Below are positions 41,893 through 52,176 of a DNA stretch of 64,000 nucleotides, one piece after another. The stretch is taken from NCBI GenBank assembly GCA_031771865.1, contig JASISA010000019.1, positions 620,001 through 684,000 of the forward strand. Direction: 5' to 3'. The position numbers and the translations under genes were made by a program. Origin of the DNA: Nothophaeocryptopus gaeumannii (Eukaryota > Ascomycota > Dothideomycetes > Mycosphaerellales > Mycosphaerellaceae). The notes under the pieces are model-generated. The model did not search any database. It was not told the DNA's origin and saw only the letters and a list, made by a program, of their open reading frames with translations. Within the stretch, counting starts at the first letter, position 1; each line of letters opens with the position of its first letter.

Positions 41893-43033
41893 TTCGACTG
41901 AACGAGGGTATATCAAAAGCTCCAGAAGAAGTCGTAAACGTCGTTTTTCTCAAGGTCTTGCCTGAGGTGTATCGATCGCGGACCGCCTGGGTGCGTCTGG
42001 AAGGAGTGTGGGCAGCGCGTTGCTTCAATGAATGGCTGTGAACAAGGTAAGGACCGTAAACGAGAGTGCTAATGAGGACGATGGTGAAGACGAGAAGATG
42101 TGCGAGCGCCGTCCTCCTTGTGTTCTCCATCAATGCGGCACTAGCAAGGCCGTCTTGGGCCAGCAGAGCGCATAGCCCACCCTGAACGTCACACGGACTT
42201 GAAGATCATGGTGTCGATATGCTAGTCCCCAGAGGCAACCACTCGGGGCATGTTGTGACAGCGGCTAAGGCTGAGCTGGCGGTGGAACAAGATGGGTTCG
42301 CCCCAGGCCGAGAGCAAGATTATGCAATCTGGACCCACAAGAAGTAACAAAATTTGTGAGATCGCGTGGTCGTGGAGGCGTGCTCGGATGTACCTGCAGA
42401 TGGAGTAAGTGCTAGCGGCGCTGGCAGACGGTTCTTGCACGGCTTGCATCTGATCTGTGCCGCCTTCACCAGGCGCGCGTATCGATTCTAGTGACCATTC
42501 GTCGTTGTTCACGGCATTCAGCTCTTCATCGACAGCGCTTCGCTGTGTCTCCTTGCAGACGTGCACTCTGGTACAGTAACTATGATGAACAAGAAGTGCT
42601 GGACGGTGACGGCGCCGTTGCCGAAGAATTGGCCCTTGGCAGGGACCTCGGGCGAACCTCGTGCAGACTTCTTGAAAGCCATGCGCTGTCAGTGAGCGTT
42701 GTACGGCTGATGATTGAACATGTCGTATCGTCGGTGAGAGAGTAATGAGGTAGGTGCAAAAGTAAGGAGAAGGTGTAGGAGGTGAAGGTTGGCGTCAGGG
42801 GTGTGTGATGTAGGTTGGTAGGATTCTAATTTGATTGAAGCCTGGTCAATAATTGGCTTTGACATCATCGAGCTTCACAGCTCGAACAAGGCGTTTTTGA
42901 AGCCCGTGCATTTCAAAACGGCTGTCTCAAGCTCCACCAAAGATGGCATTGTTTGCTTCAAGGCACCAACAGACACATCCACGCACACTTCCACCGCCAA
43001 TGCCCGCGCCATGATACCCGATCCGAGGCTGCA
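41893..43033. other. 1.1 kb without a supported gene
   Basis: Divergent promoter region between the transglycosylase-like gene and VPS3. Nothing else recognised. Confidence 0.5.
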
Positions 43034-46000
43034 ATGGAATCTGTCGACGGTTCCAATGCAGCCACCTCCCTCACCGAAGATGGCTCGCCGGGGTCGTATA
43101 CTGTGCGCGAGCTCATACGCGATGTCCCGCTGTCTGAGGATGAAGATGGGGTGAAGGCGCACATAACATGTGTAGAAGCATGGAATGGGAACTTGTACAT
43201 TGGGACATCTAGCGCAGAGGTACTGCACTATGTTTCCATCCCACCCGATCCGAGCGATGAGAATGGCCAGCCCACCTACATCTTCGCGACCAAGATCGAG
43301 CCCGAGTACAACCACAAACAGACTGGCGCGGATCAGGGTGTGAAGCAGATACTAGTACTACCAAAGCCAGGCAAAGTCTGTATTGTGTGCAACAGCACTC
43401 TGACTTTCTACACCCTGCCTGAGCTGAGCCCGGCGTTCGAAGGACCGCCAAAGGTCAAGCAGGCAGGCTGTCTGTGCATTGGAGGCTTGGATTTGAACAA
43501 ATCAACCGAAGACGGTGGAAATCGCAATGGAGGCCCGAATGAAACAGCGGTGGTCATCTGCCTAAGGCAGAGGTTGCGTTTAATCCGAATTCAAGAGGAG
43601 AAGGTGCCCAAAATACGAGACATTGAGTTGCCTGGTGTTTCCACTTTGGCGAGGAGAGGAGATTTGGCGTGTGTCGCCGATGGACAAGTCTACTCTTTGC
43701 TCGACGTTGTAAACCAGCGGAAGAACGAACTATTTCCCATTTCTTCGTCCAGCGAGCCCAAACCTCTCCCTGCTGCTCCAGACGAGCTCGCGCAGCCTCC
43801 AACGTCTGGTCGAGCGCCTTCCCGTAGCTTCTCTTCGCGTAGCCCTGCGCGGCAGGGAAGAGCTCATCAGAGAATCACCAGTCTAGGCGGACAACCTCAG
43901 AACGTAGATCGACTGCGACCCGACAGCAACTCACCATGGCCTGCAAGAAGATCTTCCAGACAGCTTGCGGAGTCTCCCGCTCTGCCTTCGAGCAGGGAGG
44001 AGAGTCCGACGAAGCCAGAAGAAGCGCTCGCAGCGCGGCCCTCCTCTACTGACCCGCAACGACCCGAACCGAGCGAAGTACTTCAGCCATTGCCGCCAAA
44101 CATCGTCTCGCCCACTGCCAACGAGTTCTTGTTGACGACAGGGACGAAGAGGAGTGAACCTGGAGTCGGCATGTTCGTCAACCTGGAGGGCGATGTCGTA
44201 CGCGGCACTGTCGAATTCACCAGCTATCCGGAGGGTATAGTGCTTGACGGCTTTGGCCAGATCTCACAGATGCCCGACGACACAGTTCAGGAGGGGTATG
44301 TGCTGGCGGTAGTTCGTAGGCAGGTGGAGAGCAAGCTACAGAGATGCATTGAGATACAACGATGGGATGCCGATCCTGGAGAAGCGCATCGCAGCAAAGA
44401 GTGGATCGCGCTGGAAAATTTGCCCGAAGACGAAAAGCCAGATGATGCTGCGACAGGTATCGGGCTGCGCAATGCATTGACTCCAGCCGATCTTGGAGTG
44501 AACGGTATTGCCTCGAGCTTGAGTCTCAGACGCCTCAAAATCAAGGATGAAACTGAAGACGCCGCCGAAGTCAAGCGTAATCAAGAAGAGGACAAGCTCG
44601 CGGGGCGGTTCGCTCAGGTCCGAGCGAACGTGCTGCTTTACACTGGGGATCGAGTCTCCTGGGTCGTTCAAGAGCCGCTCATTACTCAACTGGACAAGCA
44701 GATGAGTGCAGCGATGCAAGCAAATAGCAAGGGCGAGCTTTCTATCGATGTTCCAGTGGTGCAGCGCGTTGTGAACAGCATCCGCGGTCAGGAACCGCGA
44801 GATGAGCTCGAATTCCTCACCTTGACCTACGTGCGTCAAAAGGCGGCGTTGCTGCTGTTTGGCAATCTGATTCTGCAGACCGCCGCCGGCGTCATTTCAT
44901 TCGAGCACGACAAGCGACGTGCAGAAGATGCGCTGACGTCGGGTGAATTAGACCCGCGAATAGTACTCACGCTTGTTGCTCCGCTCGACGAAGAAATTGC
45001 TGAAGGACAAGGCATCTGGCTACCACAAGGGGTTCGCCGCACCATCGAGTGGCTACGCAATGGGATAAATCTCACGAATATTGACCGGGACGTGAAAGGC
45101 GCATATGGCGATAACATCTTGAAGCTCGTCAAGCGCTACTTAATGACTTGGCGGAAGAAGAAGGGCTTTGGAAGCGTAGCAGATGAAGCACATGTCTTTC
45201 GAAGCGTGGACGCCGCTTTGCTGCACGTGCTACTTCTTCTTGACCAGAATAATCCAAGAGGCCCGGCCATTGCTGGCTCTCTTCGTGCCGAGCTCAACGA
45301 CGTGGTCGACAATGGAGTTGAATCCCTTGATCGAGCGGTGGAGCTTTTCGAGCAGTATCACAGGCTGTTCATGCTGAGCCGTCTCTACCAGAATCGGAAG
45401 AATATATCCAAGGTGCTTGCCACGTGGAAGCGCATATTGGAAGGAGAGCAAGACGCAGGCGGCGAGTTCCTTGAAGGCGAACACCGAATGCGCGAATACT
45501 TGGCCAAGATCAGAGATCCGCAGCTGGTGAAGGAATACGGGTCGTGGCTAGCCAACCGCAATCCGAAGCTTGGCGTGCAGATATTCGCTGATGACAGCAG
45601 CAGGGTCAAGTTTGAGCCCACCGAGGCCGTCGCCATTTTGAAAGAGAAGGCGCCTGATGCTGTCAAGGACTACCTCGAGCACCTTGTGTTTGGCAAGAAT
45701 CACTTCCAATACGTCAACGACCTGATCGCCTTCTACCTTGACACCATCCTCACGGAGCTCGAGGCATCTAAAGAGTCGCGCCAGATCCTGGTCGAGTCGT
45801 ACGAGATCTATCGAGCGCAACATCCGCCGAAGCCGACTTACCGTCAATTCATTACCGACAATGCTGTTGAAGCAGACTGGTGGCACAACCGCCTACGACT
45901 GCTGCAGCTGATTGGAGGCAGTCATGGTGCTGCTTCTAAGTATGACGTACACGCGTTAGGCAAGAAGCTTGAGCCATACAGCAACGAGCTTGTGCCAGAA

Positions 46001-46504
46001 ATGATCATTCTCACCGGTCGTGAAGGCAAGCATGAAGAGGCGCTGCGTTTGCTCACACACGGGCTTGGGGATTATGATACCGCGATACGATACTGCTTGC
46101 TTGGCGGCAGTAGCATCTTCCATCCGTCATCTGGCATCGGACCCGAGCAGCCATTGCCGTCGAAGGAGGAGCAGAGTGCGCTGTTCGACCACTTGCTTTT
46201 AGAGTTCTTCCAGATAGATGATCTGAACGAGCGGCTGGAATGGACGGCAGAGCTGCTTGAGCGCTTTGGAGGATGGTTTGATGTGTCAAAAGTGCTGGAG
46301 CTGATACCTGAGGACTGGAGCGTGGATCTGGTTAGTGGGTTCCTGACTCACGCGCTGCGGAGGCTCGTGCGCGAGAAGCACGAAACAATCATCATCAAAG
46401 CGCTATGCAGCGCACAGAATCTGAAGGAGAGCGTGAACGTCATTGAGAAGATCGAAAAAGCTGGTCCGACAATACAAACGGCGCAAATGCAGGAGGCTGG
46501 TTGA
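43034..46504 (+). CDS. VPS3: Vps3/TGFBRAP1-like CORVET subunit (CNH and Vps39-type domains)
   Basis: Single exon, 1,156 residues from MESVDGSNAATSL; the frame runs upstream to 42953 without family-like sequence. The N-terminal third is a CNH-type beta propeller (ITCVEAWNGNLYIGTSSAEV, KQILVLPKPGKVCIVCNSTL), interrupted by a Ser/Pro/Arg-rich linker (about 245-370). The C-terminal half is helical, with Vps39/TGFBRAP1 domains (LHVLLLLDQNNPRG, RLFMLSRLYQNRKNISKVLA, HEEALRLLTHGLGDYDTAIR). Vps3 is the Rab5-binding subunit of CORVET in endosome tethering. The near relative Vps39 (HOPS) starts differently, so Vps3 is preferred. No lesion seen. Confidence 0.85.
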   Translation: MESVDGSNAATSLTEDGSPGSYTVRELIRDVPLSEDEDGVKAHITCVEAWNGNLYIGTSSAEVLHYVSIPPDPSDENGQPTYIFATKIEPEYNHKQTGADQGVKQILVLPKPGKVCIVCNSTLTFYTLPELSPAFEGPPKVKQAGCLCIGGLDLNKSTEDGGNRNGGPNETAVVICLRQRLRLIRIQEEKVPKIRDIELPGVSTLARRGDLACVADGQVYSLLDVVNQRKNELFPISSSSEPKPLPAAPDELAQPPTSGRAPSRSFSSRSPARQGRAHQRITSLGGQPQNVDRLRPDSNSPWPARRSSRQLAESPALPSSREESPTKPEEALAARPSSTDPQRPEPSEVLQPLPPNIVSPTANEFLLTTGTKRSEPGVGMFVNLEGDVVRGTVEFTSYPEGIVLDGFGQISQMPDDTVQEGYVLAVVRRQVESKLQRCIEIQRWDADPGEAHRSKEWIALENLPEDEKPDDAATGIGLRNALTPADLGVNGIASSLSLRRLKIKDETEDAAEVKRNQEEDKLAGRFAQVRANVLLYTGDRVSWVVQEPLITQLDKQMSAAMQANSKGELSIDVPVVQRVVNSIRGQEPRDELEFLTLTYVRQKAALLLFGNLILQTAAGVISFEHDKRRAEDALTSGELDPRIVLTLVAPLDEEIAEGQGIWLPQGVRRTIEWLRNGINLTNIDRDVKGAYGDNILKLVKRYLMTWRKKKGFGSVADEAHVFRSVDAALLHVLLLLDQNNPRGPAIAGSLRAELNDVVDNGVESLDRAVELFEQYHRLFMLSRLYQNRKNISKVLATWKRILEGEQDAGGEFLEGEHRMREYLAKIRDPQLVKEYGSWLANRNPKLGVQIFADDSSRVKFEPTEAVAILKEKAPDAVKDYLEHLVFGKNHFQYVNDLIAFYLDTILTELEASKESRQILVESYEIYRAQHPPKPTYRQFITDNAVEADWWHNRLRLLQLIGGSHGAASKYDVHALGKKLEPYSNELVPEMIILTGREGKHEEALRLLTHGLGDYDTAIRYCLLGGSSIFHPSSGIGPEQPLPSKEEQSALFDHLLLEFFQIDDLNERLEWTAELLERFGGWFDVSKVLELIPEDWSVDLVSGFLTHALRRLVREKHETIIIKALCSAQNLKESVNVIEKIEKAGPTIQTAQMQEAG

Positions 46505-46756
46505 CAATAGCTTCACATGAAACTTGTTCCCAATGACCCAGCCTCATCGGCTGCTTCCGCTATTGTCCTCACATGCTATTGTGACCGATCTGATCTTTCG
46601 TATATAGGTAGCGCCGCCGACCAAGATGTTTTCAGTTCAAGACACAACCCCCACCTCGCTTCACATCAAAGCACGACCACCACATCACTTCAGATCAACG
46701 TACAGCAACCACATCAAACATCCTACCACACAATCATCATTACGCTCCCCAACAAC

Positions 46757-47575
46757 ATGGAAAACTCAACACTTGGTCGCCTCTCCGCCGAGCTGCGCAA
46801 CGAAATCTGGAAGCTGGCTCTCGAATCCGACTCCCCCATCAATGTCCGCGACCCTGCTCCTGAAGCGCCCCTCAACACGGTCTGCAAGCAAACCCGGGCT
46901 GAGACACGCCTGATGTACTACGCAAGCAACACCTTCGAATTCCTCGTCCAAGACAGCGACACCGACCCACTCATGAAATATCTCACTTTTCTCGGCGAAG
47001 ACAGACGCAAAGTCATCAAAAGATTCATCGTCAAGTCTCGCGATTGCGCTCTCGTCAACGACGCCATTGAGCCGCTCCTCCATAAGCTCTTGAAGGCGTG
47101 TCAGATTGGCGATCACGAGATCATCATGACGGCGAATACGGACTGCCATGATACCGCCACCAACACCATCCCTCACTCCCGCGACATCTGCGATCTCCTC
47201 CTCGCGACCAACGTCCTCGCCGGCCTACTCTACCTCACACGCACGTCCGAGTATGCCGAGCGTGAAAGAGGGTCGGGTTGGGTGTTTGGCCCGACGCATA
47301 GTTTGGTCGTTGGACCAATCGCGGCTGGCCTGGGCGCAGGTGAATATGGCTTGGCATTTGATATGGTCAAAGGTCGTGGTGAGAGCTGGGGGGCGTTTTG
47401 GAAGAGATTGGAGGCGATGCAGATTAACGCGGTGCAGGTGGTTGACGGTTACGAGTTTGACGATTACTTATGGGATGCATACGGGGTGGAGAGTGTCTAC
47501 GTGGAGGAGGAGGAGGAGGAGGAGGAGGAGGAGGAGAGAGTTTACGCAAACGATGATGAGGATTGGTGGATGTGA
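46757..47575 (+). CDS. 2EXR/F-box-like fungal protein
   Basis: 272 residues from MENSTLGRLSAELRNEIWKL. The N-terminal motif L-x-x-L-x-x-E-L-R-N-x-I-W, followed by NTVCKQTRAETRLMYYASNT (C-x-Q-x-R-x-E at about residue 40, then a Y-x-x-N-x-F), is typical of the large fungal 2EXR/F-box-like family. That family usually acts in protein-protein contacts of unknown target. The rest (KVIKRFIVKSRD, RDICDLLLATNVLAG) has no known domain. A run of Glu near the C-terminus is coded by a GAG repeat (about 47503-47535), then it ends ANDDEDWWM. Upstream the frame is open but Gln/Ser/Thr-rich, so the later Met is preferred. Confidence 0.75.
   Translation: MENSTLGRLSAELRNEIWKLALESDSPINVRDPAPEAPLNTVCKQTRAETRLMYYASNTFEFLVQDSDTDPLMKYLTFLGEDRRKVIKRFIVKSRDCALVNDAIEPLLHKLLKACQIGDHEIIMTANTDCHDTATNTIPHSRDICDLLLATNVLAGLLYLTRTSEYAERERGSGWVFGPTHSLVVGPIAAGLGAGEYGLAFDMVKGRGESWGAFWKRLEAMQINAVQVVDGYEFDDYLWDAYGVESVYVEEEEEEEEEEERVYANDDEDWWM
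47503..47535 (+). repeat. GAG trinucleotide run (poly-Glu)
   Basis: About ten consecutive GAG codons inside the 2EXR-like gene, a likely length-variable microsatellite. Confidence 0.9.
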
Positions 47576-47639
47576 TGTGAGTAAGGGTAGTTTACGAATC
47601 CATTGTCTCTGTTCGTTTTGGGAGTGCTGTACCGTTGTG

Positions 47640-48612
47640 TTCCAGTCCCGTCGTTGCTTGTGAGCTGATAGGCATGAGACAGGTCGACGAACTGAGCCAT
47701 TCTCAGCTGATTTTGCACGTGATCTGGCCTTTCCCAGCCGTTTCCATGTAGCTTTTTACACCCCTTCTTCAATACTATTCGACATACTAGACCTTCGAAA
47801 TCGCAATCCGTCAGCCCAAATCGCTCGAGCCACAGGAGAAAGTCAGCATTGTCAGTTTCATCTCCGGGTCCCTTCTCCAATGCTCATGCGTACACGCAGC
47901 CTTCGAAGTCGCAGTCCATCGGTCCAGTTCAATTTCGATAGAAAAGAGAGGCTCGTGGACTTAGCGGTATGAGCTCTATTTCAGAGGCTTCTGTCCGATA
48001 CTGATGCAAAGTCTGAGGGTTGGAGATCGCAGTCCGTCAGCTCACTTCGGTCAAACTATAAGAGATAGGGTGGCGGACTTAGCTATTTCCAGTTGCTTTT
48101 CCGTATCCCCTCTCCGGTAACCATGCGAATGCTAAGGGTTCGACATCGCAGTCCGTTGCTCTATATCAATCGAGATAGAAGGGGGAGGTCGACGGACTCA
48201 GCCATTTTAGTGCCTATTCCGTAGACTGTCCCCAGTGTTGATGCATATACTGAGGCTTTGACAACGCGGTCCATTAGCCTAAATCAACTAAGAGACACGA
48301 GAGAGAATGATGGACTTGTGACATTTGCTGCAATTGGCAGGTAATTTGACTTTTCACTTGGGTCTTTCGAGAGGTTCTCTCAGCGGCCAATGGGTATACT
48401 AAGGCTTCGATATCGCAGTCCATTGGCTCAGATCAATCGAGACAAAGAAGAAAGGCAAGTAGACTTAGTTATATCAGCTGTTTTTCCGTAGCTTCAATCG
48501 CGTGTTGATGTCATCATTAAGGGTTCGAAAGCGCAGTCCATCGGCTCATATTAATGTCAACATCGGAGAAAGGCTGATGGAGTTAGCCATTTCAGCTGGA
48601 CCTGGCCTGTGC
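47640..48612. repeat. 118-bp-period tandem array with covarying inverted arms
   Basis: Seven clear units. The first arm (AGTCC or close) begins at 47805, 47913, 48031, 48150, 48268, 48417 and 48535, giving spacings of 108, 118, 119, 118, 149 and 118. A degenerate eighth begins near 47644. Each unit has a core like GGGTTCGACATCGCAGTCC, about 40 nt of A/G-rich spacer, then an arm like GGACTTAGCCATTTCAGCTG. Most arm pairs are complementary: AGTCCG with CGGACT in units 3 and 4, AGTCCA with TGGACT in unit 2, GTCCAT with ATGGAC in unit 5. Unit 1 lacks a good second arm; units 6 and 7 have one mismatch. The period is not a multiple of three, so a protein repeat is unlikely. No gene in this stretch. 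Confidence 0.85.
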
Positions 48613-48710
48613 CTTTCTCTTGCTCTCTTGGTTTTGGTTAGCATCTCCGCATATTGCTGGCATATAGGGTGCCATTTCATCAGAATAACCGATTGAAGTG
48701 AGAGAGGGCA

Positions 48711-49263
48711 TCATCGTAAGCTTGGCTCACTACAAGGATCGTACAGTGTAAGAAGCGAGACCGCCTGTCGACTCTCGCTGGACGGGCGGGTAGCATAGCG
48801 ACGCAAATCTGCGGCTTTGCCAGCTACATTTCTGGTAGCAATGGCGCTGTGAGTCGGAGCTTCGTCTTCGTAGACAGGCGCATTTTCGATGGCTTGGTCA
48901 AGTTCTGGAGTGTCGCCGAAATCTACTTCCGTGATGACCTTGACTTTCCCGCCAGATCCACAGTTGAGGCAGGTGACGTTGGCCATTGGAATCTTTAAGT
49001 GACTGTGAGGCCTGGAAAGAGTCGTCGAGTCAGCTCAATGCCAGGTTGCAGGGTCATTTAAGCATCAGATATTGTACGCGCTCCTGCCAGATGAGCGGCT
49101 TCCTTGCCTCCGGCTCCTCGCCGAAGCTGACTTCATGTTGGAGAGGAACCCCTGAGAAGTCGAGATTGAAGCCTGCTGGTTCGAATTGGGTGGAGGCGAC
49201 GTCGAGGGAGCTGGCTATCACCGGCACCACGCAAAGTGGCAGGGGAGCTGCCAAACTTTTCAT
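48711..49263 (-). CDS. Possible small secreted protein, two exons
   Basis: Exon 1 (49263-49078) reads MKSLAAPLPLCVVPVIASSL, a possible signal peptide, then FNLDFSGVPLQHEVSFGEEP and LIWQER. A GTACAA donor and an AAG acceptor (intron 49077-48993) join in frame to IPMANVTCLNCGSGGKVKVI, then TEVDFGDTPELDQAIENAPV and a Ser-rich end. The CLNC motif after a hydrophobic strand recalls some fungal secreted proteins, but I cannot name the family. The acceptor is weak, so the start at 48986 (MANVTC) as a separate short gene is an alternative. Confidence 0.35.
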
Positions 49264-52176
49264 GATGCGCAGTGAATGTGCATCAATGCGTGGTGGAAGA
49301 GAGCAAAAACCAGATACAGTCAGCATGCGGGACAGCACTGTGTCTGCAGATTTCTCGCGAACCTCGAGCAACTTACGTTGAGCTGTGTAGATTTGAGCTC
49401 ATGAAGTTCGATGAGAGCACATCGCGCTTGTACCATGAGCTGTTATCTTCGTGTCCTTAAAGCGAAAGCAGGGTACACGTGGGTGTTCCTCTCCCAGCTG
49501 ATCGGAATTAATGTACAAGTCAAAGATGCGCACATGGCAGCAAGTTTGTCCCGTGAAAGCCCAGTATCTAAGCCATTCTGCTCTGTGGGCGTAATCTGTG
49601 CATGGCCAGAATCTGCGGACGATTGATCGTCCATGCCAATGCTGTCCGTCATATGTGCTGTGGCCTCACAATTCTTGGCAGCTTGCCCTGTATCCCGGTA
49701 AGGAGTAGGAGTGGTCGATGCGTAGATGGGTTTGGAAGTTCGTTGGCATGTGCAGCAACATCGTGCAGATGAAAAGGCAGCATCAAAGCCGCAAATCTCT
49801 GGTCGCATCACCATCTGGTGTCGAGCATTGTTGCATCGGCTAGCTGTCTGCAGGCGCGAAGAGTGAGATGCAGTCCCTCTACAGCACCTCTGTCTGCAGG
49901 TGAGCCGTCAAAGGCGGAAATGTCTGGCCTGAGTTGAGAGCGATTGCCAGTACCTGTGGTCTCCTGTCATTCTTGTGCGTATATAGCTCCGCTCTGCATC
50001 GCGTTGTCGTCGAAGATGAAAGCAGAAGTCTGAGCGACAGCAACCTGAATATCGAGAACCTGGGTCTGAGCAAGCGCTGAGTCGATATGCTCAAGTGAGC
50101 ACCACCGATTTTTGGGAAGGATTTCTCGTCCGAGGGGTCGCGGTGCACATGCAAGCGCCTGCGAGATTCGCGAAAATGTTCAACGAAATTTTATTGCCGA
50201 AAGATCCAGACCTTGCTTACTGCTCCCTCACAGTGAGAGTCCTGGTGCGAACACGAAGCGAGCAATGTTGCAAGCAGCACGGTCCCACTACAGGTCAGGA
50301 AGTTCGTTAGAGCATTAGCAAAGCAGACTCGAGATGACTCTCTCAAGACTCTTGTCAAGCGAAGTTAGAGAGCAAGTCCGAATGAGCGCCGGGCGGTGAT
50401 TCCTTGTCGAGATGTGGTGTTCAGACTGCACAACCTTACCATGCCACGAGCCCTCCTGCAGTCTAGGGATCCTGATGCAAATCTGAGTGCTGACGCTCGG
50501 AACCGAGATTCAGAGTCTTCAATGGCCCAACCGAGCGGGAAAGGAAGTATTCGGAGAATTGCTTCGCATGTACGCTTCTCGCCAGTGCCGAGGATCGTGT
50601 TGAGTAGGCGGGAGGAACGAGGCAGCAGACAGGGTGTTCGCCCTCAAGCACGTATCGAGTTCAATGTTCATCTTTGAGCACAAGCATCCCGTTGCCTAGT
50701 CGATTGGCAGTGAGCTTCGCATGAAATGGTGCCAACTGCCAGAGACGACCCTGTGAGCAAAACCACGTCGCTGCTGCTGTAACATGTCGTGCCTCTAGAC
50801 GTGTGAAGGTTCAGGAGAGCGTGACCTGGGATGTATTGCGAAGGCAGGGCTGACATGCATGTCCAACATTCCGAGTGCTCTGACACGGCGTGTTCAGCTT
50901 TAGCACAGCTGATTCAAAAGTCGATGAGCAATTGAATGAGGTAGAAAGGGGATGTCGATGCGCTGATGCATATGCCAAGTTCGTTGGATGTGCTTTCTAT
51001 TGGTCTGATCTGCGAGAGTTGATGACTGAGAACAAGGTTCGGCAAGCGGGGAGACGCGAAGGAGGCAGGTTGCATACCGTGCTCTTTTTTCGGAAACACC
51101 TGTGAACTTTCACATGGCAACCTCAATCTGCGCAAACCGCAAATGCATCTACTAGAGTCTGACGCTACCATACCACACATCACATCCCATACCACACCAC
51201 ACCAAACCACACATCCAGACACACTTCCCGCACTCCCCGTACATTCTGCAAGCCGTTGACCATGGGGCGCCGGACTCTGGCGTCCCTTGGCCGTCGTGAG
51301 TATTGAACCCTTTGTGCCATTCCAGCGAGCCCTGCAGAAGCCACTCCTTCCCCAAACCTCGAAGGACATGTTGCTCTCAACGTGGCTCGAACCGCGCTCG
51401 GCTGGCCGCTGGATGCCCTATGTAGCGCAGTTTGAGTTGTGAATGCACCGTTGAGCGTTGTCGATCACTGCTTCCGCTCCCGAACTTCGGTACACCTCAG
51501 GGGCTGCACGTCGAGCCATGCGTACATCCTCCGAGCTTGTTTCACTCATGAACCCTGCCGAAAAACATATGCCCGACTTTATACTTTGGCTATACTCTGC
51601 AGCACTGTCGGCTTGAGGCGCTCGATGAGCTGGCACATTGATCCACCGGGTCACGCCCGTTTAGCTCTCTCTCAATTCAGCGATTCTGCAACAGTTCTGC
51701 CATCAGCCGGCTGACAGCACTAACCGAAGTTGCTTTCGACGGGCGTAGCTGCTCTGACAATCGTCAAGCGAGCCTATCGCGTGCCTCGCTTTGTGCTGCC
51801 TGAGCTCACGTTTGCTGTGAATTTCAGGAGAGTTCGCCGTTTGTAGGAGATCGACCCAAGAGCCTCAAGTCCTAATGGATTGATGTGCGGGATAGACATG
51901 GTTGCCATGAGAGCACTGCTCGCATCGTGGCTGTTTCAAACGTGGTCTACCCTTACTTGTGAGGATATATGAGGCCCAGAGGTTGTCCGGAGTGAGCTGA
52001 GCTTGTAGGTCGATACCATTGAGTACCGCGTCGGTAGTACATACCCTAGCGGCCTGCATTCCTTCGGCTGGCGGTACCGAGTACAATTTTCTGAGGATCC
52101 ATCGATATAAAGTCAGCCAGGTCGCCAGGTCAGCGCTCGTTGTTTACCGGAGCGCGCATTTCGACACAGCGACAAG
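49264..52176. other. 2.9 kb without a supported gene
   Basis: Only short overlapping frames with no motif. At about 51170-51215 an imperfect CACAC/CATAC-rich stretch. The right end holds the MFS promoter (52106). Confidence 0.45.
52106..52112 (+). promoter_or_regulatory. TATA box of the MFS gene
   Basis: TATAAAG lies 71 bases before the ATG at 52177. Confidence 0.5.

Noticed and set aside
47542..47880. A 112-codon minus frame reading into the tandem array as a protein gene
   Set aside because: It covers the first unit only; the 118-bp period would shift frame every unit, so a repeat protein is not supported.
48121..48540. GGTTCGA words as tRNA B-boxes
   Set aside because: They lack the following CC and any matching acceptor or anticodon arms; they belong to the tandem repeat core.
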